A stretch of 64,000 nt of DNA. It comes from Flavobacterium sp. LC2016-01 (GTDB taxonomy: Bacteria; Bacteroidota; Bacteroidia; Flavobacteriales; Flavobacteriaceae). The notes beneath the pieces are model-generated. The model ran no database searches. It had not been told where the DNA came from and saw only the letters and a list, made by a program, of their open reading frames with translations. Position numbers and translations under genes: made by a program. Position 1 is the stretch's first letter. Each line of letters begins with the position of its first letter. This document shows, one piece after another, positions 7,688 through 15,712 of the stretch. Location of the stretch: NCBI RefSeq assembly GCF_009711135.1, contig NZ_WMIC01000002.1, forward strand, positions 62,001 through 126,000. The letters are read 5' to 3'.

Positions 7688-7768
7688 TTTTTTCCCTTAG
7701 CAACATTACTCGCTCAGGTTCTTTGGGTATGATCTCAGCTCGTTATTTAGAGCACCCCTTTGAGACAT
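7688..7768 (-). promoter_or_regulatory. TPP (thi-box) riboswitch
   Basis: Read on the minus strand, the conserved thi-box blocks appear in order and with normal spacing: GGGGTGCT, AGCTGAGAT, ACCC, AACCTGAG, GTAATGTTGC and AAGGGAA (ending near 7692). This is the thiamine pyrophosphate aptamer. UGUC before and GACA after can close the outer stem. It lies about 95 bases before the TonB-dependent receptor and downstream of the arfB terminator hairpin, so it should control the receptor transcript alone. TPP binding normally turns such genes off. Confidence 0.95.
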
Positions 7769-7800
7769 TGCAAATGTAATGTGTTAAATTCCAAAAAACA

Positions 7801-7855
7801 AATTCCAAATTCCAAAAAACTAACTTTTCACATTGGCTTTTTGGAATTTGGAATT
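7801..7855 (-). terminator. 18-bp inverted repeat at the end of arfB
   Basis: Arms 7801-7818 and 7838-7855 are exact complements made of AATTCCAAATTCCAA words. The structure lies just past the arfB stop codon and before the TPP riboswitch. It probably separates the arfB transcript from the riboswitch-controlled receptor. Confidence 0.65.
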
Positions 7856-7870
7856 TAAAAAATTGGAATT

Positions 7871-8275
7871 TTAATCCAAGTTAGGTTTCTTGCGTGATTG
7901 TTTTATTTCAGAAACATTCTTTTTATCCTTAATACGCTTTTTGATTACAGATTTTGGAATCTTGGTTGCTTTACGAATTTTCGGAACAAACAATCCTTTT
8001 TTAATGATTTCTAAAAACCGTTTTATAACAATATCTTTATTTTTAAGCTGACTTCGATCTTCGTCACAATTTAAAATCAGTATATTTTCGGTTGTTAAAC
8101 GATATGCAATATTGGTGAGCAAAAGCAGTTTTTCATCATCAGACAAAGCTTGCGAAGCATTTAAATCAAAAGTCAAAACGACTTTTGATGAAACTTTGTT
8201 CACGTTTTGTCCGCCAGCTCCACTACTGCGAACGGCTTTAAAACTTAATTCTGATATGATTTTATCAATATCCAT
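7871..8275 (-). CDS. arfB: Alternative ribosome-rescue factor ArfB (peptidyl-tRNA hydrolase)
   Basis: 134 residues. The catalytic GGQ motif (RSSGAGGQNVNKVSS, GGQ at 21-23) cleaves peptidyl-tRNA on stalled ribosomes. The strongly basic, Lys-rich C-terminal tail (about 100-134) matches the ArfB tail that enters the empty mRNA channel, and distinguishes it from RF1 and RF2. Its ATG overlaps the stop of the upstream DUF4301 gene by one base, so the two are translationally coupled. Confidence 0.93.
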   Translation of the reverse strand: MDIDKIISELSFKAVRSSGAGGQNVNKVSSKVVLTFDLNASQALSDDEKLLLLTNIAYRLTTENILILNCDEDRSQLKNKDIVIKRFLEIIKKGLFVPKIRKATKIPKSVIKKRIKDKKNVSEIKQSRKKPNLD

Positions 8276-10389
8276 TATTGTGGCTGATGTGGTGCTTTCA
8301 GTAAATCGTTTACCGTTTTCACCGGATTAAAAGTAATTAACGGGACTGCAACAAAAATAGTAAGCCAGTGTGCCATTGAACCGTTCCATAATCCAGGCAG
8401 TTCATAGTTTTTAACTGTTTTGCCTTCAACACTTTTCTCTACAATAAAACCTGTTTTTTGATCCACAAAGTTTTGCAGATCAAATTTTTCACCTTTATAA
8501 TTTTTAATCCCGCAAACTAAATCGACCGGATTAAAGTGAGTGGCTTCAGCTAAAATCTTAGACTGTTTTTTATCTGATAAATCAACTTGAGACGTTTCAA
8601 CTATCTGAAGTGATTTTATTCCTTTATCATTCATAACCCAAAATGGTCCTCCGCCAGGTTCGCCTTCGTTTTTTACCATGCCGCAAACTCTGATTGGACG
8701 ATCTAAAAGTTCTTTGATTTTTCCGATTTTATTCTCGAAAGTAAACATATTAAAATCACTTGATATCTGAATATTTAATTCTTCTGACAAAAAGAAAATC
8801 ATTTCTTCTAACTCGCTTTCTCCTATTTTCTTCTGATCAATCGCATTTAAATAATTGAAAACTTTTTGCTGCGCTTCAATCAAAATTCCAGCCAACGCTT
8901 TTTTGTACAATGTGATTTTATCAATATGGTTTTGAATCACATTATCAATATTCTTAATAAAAATAACATCGGCTTCCAGTGTGTTTAGATTCTGAATCAA
9001 AGCACCGTGTCCGCCTGGTCTAAAAATCAGCGCTTCATTTTTATCTCTGACTATTCTGTTTTTTGTATCAACAGCAATAGAGTCTGTACCAGCATTTTGA
9101 TAAGAATAGCCAATATTAATTTGAATGCCAGAATCCTTCTCGACTTTTTGCTTTAGCACTTCAATTTCTTTTTCGAATAATCCTTGATGCGCTTCAGTTA
9201 CTGTAAAATGTAGATTCGAAACTTTATTTGAAGAAGCATAATGTACACATTCGTTTAAATGTTCTTCAATAGGATTTGCGATATGATCTTTGTATTTATG
9301 AAAAGGCAAAACTGCTTTTGGTTTATCTGCAAAAGCAAAATACTCCTGAGAAAGCAATGTTTTTATAAAGTAATAATTTTTGTAATCGCGTTCTAAGTTT
9401 TCAAAATCAGGATAAATTGATTTCAGTTTTTTCTCCACTGCTTTAAAAAACGGAAACTTGTCCATTGCTACAATAAAAATTGAAAGCTCTTTATTTTTTT
9501 GCCTGTTTATGTAGGCATTTATTGTTTCTTTTTCAATATCAAAATCATTCAAGAAAGCTCTTAAAAATTTAAACATTCTTGTTGCAGCTCCCGAAGCCGG
9601 AACGAATTTTTTAATTTTAAGTTTTTCTTTTTGTGAATCAAAAAAAACCGCTTTTTCTTCAAATTCTGATTCAGAGAATTCTAAAATTCCATTCTCAGTT
9701 GTTGCCGGACTTATTAAATTGCTTTTTGTAATTCCTTTTTTAAAAATTTTCAATTGTTTCAGAACATTATCAACAGAAATTCCACGTTCATACAACTGAA
9801 CAAAATCTTCTGAAGAAAAACCACGTTCTTTAGCCATAGCAAGTTCAGCAATGATTGCAGTTGCTTTTGACAATCGGCTTTCTTTATCACCTGACAATGT
9901 TATGAAGGGCTTTTTTGTATCAATTAAAGTTTGTTTAAAAACAGAAAACACCGTTTCTCTTCCGTTTGGAGAATCTCTAATATCATCTTTTTCCCAAGGA
10001 ACATCAATATCTGTTAGGAAAAACAAGTCGTATTCATGATCAAGTGCGGCCTCATTTAAAAGCGGATCGCAAAAGCCATAATACATTTCAGAAAAAACTT
10101 TAGTAACCATTAAATTAGTATCGCAAAAGAGGTATTTATTTGCTTGAGAAAGTTTTTCATTTTCTAATGCAGTTTGTCCGTATGCGATTGGCATCATATC
10201 ATCAGCCACACAAATATGCTGATTTTCCTCCCATTTTTCCTGCAGGTAATCACGTGCAAATTCAGGAACCCATTCAGTTTCATAGTAATCTGCAAGCTGT
10301 TTTGCTAAAGTCGTTTTTCCCGTACTTTCGGGCCCAAACAAAGCAATTTTTATGATAGTTGTTGTTTGCTGTCTAAGATTTTTCTCCAT
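8275..10389 (-). CDS. NadR-like kinase domain fused to DUF4301
   Basis: 704 residues from the ATG at 10389; an upstream extension of the frame would run deep inside pnuC and is not credible. Residues 12-190 form a P-loop kinase like the ribosylnicotinamide kinase domain of NadR, with Walker A GPESTGKTT at 19-27 and FARDYL near 49. The rest is DUF4301, with conserved blocks such as VPASGAATRMFKFLRAF and FRPGGHGALIQNL. DUF4301 has no known function. The gene overlaps the 3' end of pnuC by 40 bases. PnuC-type importers rely on a cytoplasmic kinase to trap their vitamin, so the kinase probably phosphorylates the imported compound. Thiamine fits the nearby riboswitch; nicotinamide riboside is the alternative. 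Confidence 0.85.
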   Translation of the reverse strand: MEKNLRQQTTTIIKIALFGPESTGKTTLAKQLADYYETEWVPEFARDYLQEKWEENQHICVADDMMPIAYGQTALENEKLSQANKYLFCDTNLMVTKVFSEMYYGFCDPLLNEAALDHEYDLFFLTDIDVPWEKDDIRDSPNGRETVFSVFKQTLIDTKKPFITLSGDKESRLSKATAIIAELAMAKERGFSSEDFVQLYERGISVDNVLKQLKIFKKGITKSNLISPATTENGILEFSESEFEEKAVFFDSQKEKLKIKKFVPASGAATRMFKFLRAFLNDFDIEKETINAYINRQKNKELSIFIVAMDKFPFFKAVEKKLKSIYPDFENLERDYKNYYFIKTLLSQEYFAFADKPKAVLPFHKYKDHIANPIEEHLNECVHYASSNKVSNLHFTVTEAHQGLFEKEIEVLKQKVEKDSGIQINIGYSYQNAGTDSIAVDTKNRIVRDKNEALIFRPGGHGALIQNLNTLEADVIFIKNIDNVIQNHIDKITLYKKALAGILIEAQQKVFNYLNAIDQKKIGESELEEMIFFLSEELNIQISSDFNMFTFENKIGKIKELLDRPIRVCGMVKNEGEPGGGPFWVMNDKGIKSLQIVETSQVDLSDKKQSKILAEATHFNPVDLVCGIKNYKGEKFDLQNFVDQKTGFIVEKSVEGKTVKNYELPGLWNGSMAHWLTIFVAVPLITFNPVKTVNDLLKAPHQPQ

Positions 10390-10973
10390 TCTAAATAAGC
10401 TGAAATAGCCAAAATTGTAAAAATTAAATATTGAAGTGACATCATCCCTAAGCCGCGATAAGCATAAAGAGGCACTACAATAATGTCGCCAATAATCCAA
10501 AGTGTCCAGTTTTCGATTTTTTTCCTGGCCATGTACCACATTCCTGCAAAAAATATTCCTGACGAAATCATATCGACATAATTGTCTGGATTGATTTTAT
10601 AATCGAAATATTTATAAATCCCGAAAACTACAAAAACAGTAACAATAAACAGTACGATTCCGATTATTTTTTCATTAAAACTTGTACGAGTAATAGGTAA
10701 ATTATCTTCTACCGTGCCTCCTCTCGCCCATACATACCAGCCATAAATGCTCATAATAGAGAAATAGGCATTGATAATCATATCACCAATATAACCAGCA
10801 ATATATAATAGATACACTGAAATTACAGTTGCAATTAATCCCGTTGGATATACCCAAATATTTTCTTTTTTAGCAAACCAAACACTTAAAATTCCGAAAA
10901 CAAACATCAAAAATTCTAAAGCAATATGCCACAATGGTTTGTCTACATAACTATTAAGAAAAAAATCAATCAT
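10350..10973 (-). CDS. pnuC: PnuC/PnuT family vitamin transporter
   Basis: 207 residues, about seven membrane helices. The start region LEFLMFVFGILSVWFAKKEN and the later IYGWYVWARGG and RKKIENWTLWIIGD are typical PnuC family blocks. PnuC proteins import nicotinamide riboside by facilitated diffusion; the PnuT branch carries thiamine. The neighbouring TPP riboswitch and receptor favour thiamine, and the fused NadR-like kinase leaves nicotinamide riboside possible. It follows the GGGP synthase gene by 27 bases and overlaps the kinase gene by 40. Confidence 0.88.
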   Translation of the reverse strand: MIDFFLNSYVDKPLWHIALEFLMFVFGILSVWFAKKENIWVYPTGLIATVISVYLLYIAGYIGDMIINAYFSIMSIYGWYVWARGGTVEDNLPITRTSFNEKIIGIVLFIVTVFVVFGIYKYFDYKINPDNYVDMISSGIFFAGMWYMARKKIENWTLWIIGDIIVVPLYAYRGLGMMSLQYLIFTILAISAYLEWRKILDSKQQLS

Positions 10974-11000
10974 TGGGTTAAGCGGTTTTTGGGTTGTTGT

Positions 11001-11729
11001 TTATGATTCAAAAAAATGGCTGTCGTTTTCAAAAGCAGTTCCAATAACTACTAAATCTGCACCTGCCTTATGCGCTTTTTGAATTCCGTGCAAATCTACA
11101 ATTCCTCCTCCAACAATTATAGGAATTTCGATATTTTGCGCAATTAACTGTATCATTTCCAGCGGCACTGCGTTTTTAGCACCGCTTCCGGCCTCTAAAT
11201 ACATTAATTTATTTCCCAGCATTTCTCCAGCTTGTGCCGTTGCCAAAACCAAATCAAAATTTTCGCGATTAAGCGGTTTTGTTTTACTGACACGCGCCAC
11301 TGCTGTTTCGTTACCGCTTTCAATCAAAATATAGCCTGTAGAAATAACCTCTAAATTTGTCTTTTTTAGAATTGGCGCAGCCTGAACCTGATATTCAATT
11401 AAATAATCTGGATTTCGGCCTGATAATAAAGACAAAAACAAAATTGCATCGGCCTGAGGTGAAATTTGCGACGGATCACCTGGAAAAATTACCACAGGCA
11501 AATTTGTTTTTTCTTTTAATTGGCCAATTAAAACTTCTAAAATTTCAGTTTCAACAATACTGCCTCCTACGAAAATATGCGTAGCCGGAGATTGATTTAT
11601 TTTTAGTAATAAATGATCTAAGTTTTCCAGTACAATTTTATCAGGATCTAATAAGATGGCCAATAATTTTTGTCCCTTCTTTTTAGCCTCTAAAATCTGT
11701 TGGTGTATATTGAGTAATTTTTGCGCCAT
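11001..11729 (-). CDS. Geranylgeranylglyceryl phosphate synthase-like protein
   Basis: 242 residues from the ATG at 11729 (MAQKLLNIHQQ). The frame is open further upstream but overruns the divergent promoter region. TIM-barrel prenyltransferase of the PcrB/GGGPS family: AILLDPDK near 23-30, YLEAGSGA (near 175) and IIVGGGI for phosphate binding. The enzyme joins a polyprenyl diphosphate to glycerol-1-phosphate to make an archaeal-type ether lipid precursor. Group II enzymes of this family are known from flavobacteria. The bacterial end product is unclear. Confidence 0.9.
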   Translation of the reverse strand: MAQKLLNIHQQILEAKKKGQKLLAILLDPDKIVLENLDHLLLKINQSPATHIFVGGSIVETEILEVLIGQLKEKTNLPVVIFPGDPSQISPQADAILFLSLLSGRNPDYLIEYQVQAAPILKKTNLEVISTGYILIESGNETAVARVSKTKPLNRENFDLVLATAQAGEMLGNKLMYLEAGSGAKNAVPLEMIQLIAQNIEIPIIVGGGIVDLHGIQKAHKAGADLVVIGTAFENDSHFFES

Positions 11730-11782
11730 AGTGGGCGTAAAAGTAAAAAGTTTTTGACGTAGAAGAACTATCTTGAATGAAT

Positions 11783-11790
11783 TATATTTG
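11783..11790 (+). promoter_or_regulatory. Promoter -7 box of the Crp/Fnr regulator
   Basis: TATATTTG is a perfect TAnnTTTG box 33 bases before the ATG at 11823, in the divergent gap with the GGGP synthase gene. Confidence 0.5.
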
Positions 11791-11822
11791 TACAACCGTC
11801 ACTGATAACCAATGAAAAAATT

Positions 11823-12419
11823 ATGATTGCTGCTTCACTATTAGAAAAATATGGCGCCTTAAAAAAATCCTTCGAAAAAAATGATATTATTTTTGAAGAA
11901 GGAAATCTGCCAACGCATTATTATCAGATTATTTCGGGCGAAATTAAAATGAGTAATTACAATGATGACGGACGCGAATTTATTCAAGGAATATTTTATA
12001 AAGAACAATCTTTTGGAGAACCTCCTTTGTTTTTAAACCAAAAATATCCCGCCAATGCAATTGCGGTCGAAGACTGTGAAATTTTTCTTCTGCCAAAATC
12101 TAAATTCATGACACTTCTTGAAGAAAATCCTGCAATAAGTATCAAGATAATCGAAAATCTCGCACAGCGCTTATATTATAAATCAGTAATGGCTGCCGAA
12201 ATATCAACACATGAACCGGAGCACCGGGTTTTAAAATTAATCGATCACGGAATTGCTTATTTTAATTTTAAAAAAGATGCAAACGGCCACCTCATTAATT
12301 TTACCCGACAGCAAATTGGCGATTTAACTGGCTTGCGTGTAGAAACCGTAATCAGAACCATAAAAGCATTGGAAAAAAAAGGCGAATTAAAGATTATAAA
12401 CCGAAAAGTATATCGATAA
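11823..12419 (+). CDS. Crp/Fnr family transcriptional regulator
   Basis: 198 residues: cyclic-nucleotide-binding fold (about 15-115, with ISGEIKMSN and SFGEPPLF) and a C-terminal winged helix (FTRQQIGDLTGLRVETVIRTIKAL split across about 158-180). It has a single cysteine, so it cannot bind an Fnr-type [4Fe-4S] cluster. The signal could be a nucleotide, heme or nitric oxide. Directly downstream is a perfect FNR-type palindrome before a truncated hemoglobin operon, which makes that operon its likely target. Confidence 0.92.
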   Translation: MIAASLLEKYGALKKSFEKNDIIFEEGNLPTHYYQIISGEIKMSNYNDDGREFIQGIFYKEQSFGEPPLFLNQKYPANAIAVEDCEIFLLPKSKFMTLLEENPAISIKIIENLAQRLYYKSVMAAEISTHEPEHRVLKLIDHGIAYFNFKKDANGHLINFTRQQIGDLTGLRVETVIRTIKALEKKGELKIINRKVYR

Positions 12420-12430
12420 AAAAGTTCTTG

Positions 12431-12452
12431 TTTTATGATTAAAATCATAAAA
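12431..12452. promoter_or_regulatory. FNR/CRP-type operator palindrome
   Basis: Perfect inverted repeat with 10-bp arms (12431-12440, 12443-12452) and a 2-base centre. Its core TGATTAAAATCA fits the FNR/CRP pattern TGA-N6-TCA (12437-12447 region). The centre lies about 34 bases upstream of the TACCTTTG -7 box, a distance compatible with class II activation near -42. Confidence 0.75.
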
Positions 12453-12471
12453 CGCACCGGTATTGTGCCTG

Positions 12472-12479
12472 TACCTTTG
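12472..12479 (+). promoter_or_regulatory. -7 box of the membrane protein/hemoglobin operon
   Basis: TACCTTTG matches TAnnTTTG, 23 bases before the ATG at 12502. No -33 element is seen at normal spacing, which fits a promoter that depends on the activator site at 12431-12452. Confidence 0.6.
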
Positions 12480-12501
12480 TTGGTATAAAAAACACAATAT
12501 C

Positions 12502-12789
12502 ATGACACTATATCAATCAACATTCGAAAATTTCAATAAAAATTATATTGGTTCTGCAACAATGGCTGTAATTGGCCAAAGCTGTCTAGGCGCTGCAGCA
12601 GCAATGTATATTCTTTCACACGGAACTTCAATTGGACAAATGATTCAATTAGGTATAATAGTATTAGCTTGTATATTAGCAAATACTTCTATCTTGGCAC
12701 AAATGAAGCACAAAGTCGTTTTTAACTTCATTCTGACAAGTGTTGTATTAAGCATTTTATTTATCATTCTGAATAATTTTATAGTATGA
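12502..12789 (+). CDS. Small three-helix membrane protein, function unknown
   Basis: 95 residues from the ATG at 12502; an earlier ATG would place the start upstream of the promoter box. Hydrophobic stretches near 16-35, 42-60 and 70-92 predict three membrane helices with little soluble sequence. I do not recognise a family by name. Its TGA overlaps the ATG of the truncated hemoglobin gene (ATGA at 12786-12789), so the two are translationally coupled. This suggests a shared role in oxygen or nitric oxide response. Confidence 0.8.
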   Translation: MTLYQSTFENFNKNYIGSATMAVIGQSCLGAAAAMYILSHGTSIGQMIQLGIIVLACILANTSILAQMKHKVVFNFILTSVVLSILFIILNNFIV

Positions 12790-13184
12790 GAAAACAAATC
12801 GAAAATAGAGCTGATGTTGCCTTTTTAGTGCATCAGTTTTATGCTAAAATAAGAGCCGATAAAGAAATCGGCTTTTATTTTAACGAAATGATTACCGATT
12901 GGGACGCGCATCTCGAAAAACTGACTGATTTTTGGGAAACTAATTTATTTGCGGTTCGCAAGTACAAAGGAAATCCGCATGCGGTTCATAATGAGGTTGA
13001 CGAGCATTTTGGCAGTAAGATTACAGCAAACGAATTCGGAATTTGGCTAAATTATTGGGCGCAGACATTAGATGAGCATTTTGAAGGTGAAAACGTAGAA
13101 ACGTTAAAAAGACGCGCCAGAAAAATGAGCACTTTTTTGTATATGAGTATGTTTCAGCATCGAAAAAAAGAAAGTGAAGTTTAA
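12786..13184 (+). CDS. Group III truncated hemoglobin
   Basis: 132 residues of the compact 2-over-2 globin fold. The family pattern is present: VHQFYAKIRADKEIGFYF (B helix with Tyr19), a tryptophan-containing LTDFWETNLF, then YKGNPHAVH, where His68 aligns with the proximal heme ligand of Campylobacter Ctb, and FGIWLNYW. Group III globins are linked to microaerobic growth and nitric oxide or peroxide chemistry. The upstream Crp/Fnr gene and operator suggest induction under low oxygen or nitrosative stress. Confidence 0.93.
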   Translation: MRKQIENRADVAFLVHQFYAKIRADKEIGFYFNEMITDWDAHLEKLTDFWETNLFAVRKYKGNPHAVHNEVDEHFGSKITANEFGIWLNYWAQTLDEHFEGENVETLKRRARKMSTFLYMSMFQHRKKESEV

Positions 13185-13220
13185 AAACTGAAAACTGTCA
13201 CTGCGACTGCAACTAAAAAA

Positions 13221-13871
13221 CTACTTTTCAAAAGCATAAACCAAAGTAAAAGTCCCTTCAAAATTATCTGATTTAACTTCTTGATAATAGACATTAAAAT
13301 CTTTCACCAAGTCGTCAAAATGAAGACTTGCCTGTGTTTGTTCTTTTTCTAAAGAAAAATCTTCAACCAAAATATGATCTTTAAAACTGATTCCTTTTTC
13401 GTTTCTAATTTTAAAGATTGCCTCTTTTGCCCCCCAGATTACTGTTAGTTTTTTTATATATTCTGCCGTAAATTCCGGTTTTAAATAACTGCATTCAAAA
13501 TCAGTAAATTTATCCGCAATTTTCTGAATTTTTTCACGCTGTAATTCCATGTCGATTCCAACCGTTTCATGGCTTATAATTATGGCTGCAAAATGATATG
13601 AATGTGTTATTGAAATATAATTATGACAATCAAAATACGGTTTCCCAAATTCGTCATAATGCAAATCTTTATCTGTAAAACCCATTTCCTGAATCAGCAT
13701 TCGAACGCTCAAAAAAGCACGCTGATGCATTTGTGATTTCATTCCGTCCAGTCTCTTTTGTGTTTTTTCTTTCAGTACAACTTTGCTCAATAATTCTTCG
13801 AGAGATTCTGTTATTTCCCAAATTAAAATTTTTGTCGTTTCGTTGAATTGTATGGTCTGAAATAGAGGCAT
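13221..13871 (-). CDS. 4'-phosphopantetheinyl transferase superfamily protein
   Basis: 216 residues, Sfp-like. The magnesium and CoA motifs are visible: ISITHSYHFAAI (about 91-102), VGIDMELQ (107-114 region) and WGAKEAIFK (about 145-153). Such enzymes load carrier proteins with phosphopantetheine. The carrier is not encoded nearby. Convergent with the hemoglobin operon. Confidence 0.93.
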   Translation of the reverse strand: MPLFQTIQFNETTKILIWEITESLEELLSKVVLKEKTQKRLDGMKSQMHQRAFLSVRMLIQEMGFTDKDLHYDEFGKPYFDCHNYISITHSYHFAAIIISHETVGIDMELQREKIQKIADKFTDFECSYLKPEFTAEYIKKLTVIWGAKEAIFKIRNEKGISFKDHILVEDFSLEKEQTQASLHFDDLVKDFNVYYQEVKSDNFEGTFTLVYAFEK

Positions 13872-13958
13872 TACTTTTTAATTATGAATTATGAGTTGTG
13901 AATTATAAATTATTTTTCTTTTGAAAATGAAATTTCTAATTGAATGTCTGGTCTTTTT

Positions 13959-14034
13959 AGCCCTGATGGGAGCGGTATCCTTTTTCTGGCTTCTTTAGCC
14001 AGGAAAAGATATAGCGGACAGCAGGATTAGCTCC
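13959..14034 (+). repeat. Structured intergenic element, copy 1 (AGCCC...GGATTAGCTCCT)
   Basis: The element starts AGCCCTGATGGGAGCGG and ends AGCGGACAGCAGGATTAGCTC plus CT. Between the ends is a hairpin with a 12-bp stem (13980-13991 with 13997-14008, one mismatch). The end blocks recur at 58278-58420 around an unrelated, longer hairpin. Fixed ends with a variable hairpin suggest a structured RNA or small mobile element. The flavo-1 RNA motif of flavobacteria is a candidate identity from memory, not verified. The rest of the 290-bp gap before ahcY shows only a promoter box. Confidence 0.6.
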
Positions 14035-14124
14035 TAAAAACCTTTATAACTAACTTTCTAGAGATTAAGAAATTAAAGATTTCACAAATCTGAGAGAAAT
14101 TAGTAAAATTCAAAAGGTATTCCG

Positions 14125-14132
14125 TAAATTTG
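14125..14132 (+). promoter_or_regulatory. Promoter -7 box of ahcY
   Basis: TAAATTTG matches TAnnTTTG, 31 bases before the ahcY ATG. No SAM or SAH riboswitch was recognised in the short leader. Confidence 0.5.
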
Positions 14133-14162
14133 CAAAAATTTTACAATACAAATATACTATAA

Positions 14163-15479
14163 ATGAGTACTACAACTACGCCTTTTGTGGCTTTCAAAGT
14201 AAAAGACATTTCTCTAGCGGCTTGGGGAAGAAAAGAAATTGAACTAGCTGAAGCTGAAATGCCAGGTTTAATGGCGCTTCGTGCTGAATATAAAGACGAA
14301 CAACCTCTTAAAGGTGCTCGTATTGCTGGATGTTTGCACATGACGATTCAAACTGCGGTTTTGATCGAAACTTTAATTGCTCTTGGTGCTGAGGTTACTT
14401 GGTCTTCTTGTAACATTTTCTCTACTCAGGATCAGGCTGCTGCTGCTATTGCTGCTGCTGGAATTCAAGTTTATGCTTGGAAAGGTCTTGATGAAAAATC
14501 ATTTGACTGGTGTATTGAGCAAACTTTATTCTTTGGTGAAGACAGAAAACCATTGAACATGATTCTTGATGACGGTGGAGATTTAACTAACATGGTTATT
14601 GATCGTTTCCCAGAATTAGTTCCTGGAATTAAAGGTCTTTCTGAAGAAACTACAACTGGTGTTCACAGACTTTACGAAAGAGTAAAAGCTGGAACTCTTC
14701 CAATGCCTGCAATCAACATTAACGACTCTGTTACTAAATCTAAATTTGATAATAAATACGGATGTAAAGAATCTGCTGTAGATGCTGTACGTCGTGCAAC
14801 TGACTTAATGTTAGCTGGAAAAAGAGTAATCGTTTGTGGATACGGTGACGTTGGAAAAGGAACTGCTGCTTCTTTCAGAGGTGCTGGATCTATTGTAACG
14901 GTTACTGAAATCGATCCAATTTGTGCTTTACAAGCTGCAATGGACGGTTATGAAGTTAAAAAATTAAACACTGTAATTGCTAATGCTGATATCATCATTA
15001 CAACTACAGGAAATAAAGATATCGTTCTTGGGGAGCACTTCGAGCAAATGAAAGACAAAACTGTTGTTTGTAACATCGGACACTTTGATAACGAAATTGA
15101 TATGGCTTGGTTGAACAAAAACCACGGTGCATCTAAAATCGAAATCAAACCTCAGGTTGACAAATATACTATCGCTGGAAAAGATATCATCATTTTGGCT
15201 GAAGGTCGTTTAGTAAACCTTGGTTGTGCTACAGGTCACCCAAGTTTTGTAATGAGTAACTCATTTACAAACCAAACTTTGGCTCAAATCGAATTATGGA
15301 AAAACAGCGCTGCTTACAACAATGACGTTTACATGTTGCCAAAACATTTAGATGAAAAAGTTGCTGCTTTGCACTTAGCTAAATTAGGAGTTGAACTTGA
15401 AGTTTTAAGAGACGATCAAGCAGCTTACATTGGTGTTGAAGTTCAAGGTCCATTCAAACCAGAATACTACAGATACTAA
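14163..15479 (+). CDS. ahcY: Adenosylhomocysteinase
   Basis: 438 residues, full length. Cleaves S-adenosylhomocysteine to adenosine and homocysteine with bound NAD, removing the product inhibitor of methyltransferases. The sequence shows the active-site block [15 protein letters not shown], the NAD-binding [16 protein letters not shown], and the conserved C-terminus [10 protein letters not shown]. It is monocistronic between a TAnnTTTG promoter box and a strong terminator. Codon use appears optimised, consistent with high expression. Confidence 0.98.
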   Translation: MSTTTTPFVAFKVKDISLAAWGRKEIELAEAEMPGLMALRAEYKDEQPLKGARIAGCLHMTIQTAVLIETLIALGAEVTWSSCNIFSTQDQAAAAIAAAGIQVYAWKGLDEKSFDWCIEQTLFFGEDRKPLNMILDDGGDLTNMVIDRFPELVPGIKGLSEETTTGVHRLYERVKAGTLPMPAININDSVTKSKFDNKYGCKESAVDAVRRATDLMLAGKRVIVCGYGDVGKGTAASFRGAGSIVTVTEIDPICALQAAMDGYEVKKLNTVIANADIIITTTGNKDIVLGEHFEQMKDKTVVCNIGHFDNEIDMAWLNKNHGASKIEIKPQVDKYTIAGKDIIILAEGRLVNLGCATGHPSFVMSNSFTNQTLAQIELWKNSAAYNNDVYMLPKHLDEKVAALHLAKLGVELEVLRDDQAAYIGVEVQGPFKPEYYRY

Positions 15480-15528
15480 ATTGATTTTAGATTTAAGATT
15501 GTAGATCTTAGATTTTTAATACATATTC

Positions 15529-15566
15529 AAACCCGACAGGTTTTAAAAATCTGTCGGGTTTTCTGT
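15529..15566 (+). terminator. Terminator of ahcY
   Basis: AAACCCGACAG (15529-15539) and CTGTCGGGTTT (15551-15561) form an 11-bp stem followed by a T run. Confidence 0.88.
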
Positions 15567-15712
15567 TTTTAATAGATTTTTCGAAATAAATAAGACATCC
15601 ATTTCTGAAAAAAGAAAAGATTTCTTTCAAAAAATATGTTTTTTAAGAATAACTGCTTAATTTTAAGAATTAAAATAAGTTACTATTTCTCAAATACTTA
15701 AACAGTACAAAC

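Noticed and set aside
10390..10539. N-terminal extension of the kinase-DUF4301 frame
   Set aside because: It lies wholly inside pnuC in another frame, lacks conserved residues, and the ATG at 10389 gives a normal kinase start.
12786..13184. Loss of the proximal heme histidine in the truncated hemoglobin
   Set aside because: At first the ANEFGIW block seemed to lack the histidine, but alignment with Ctb puts the ligand at His68 in NPHAVH, which is present.
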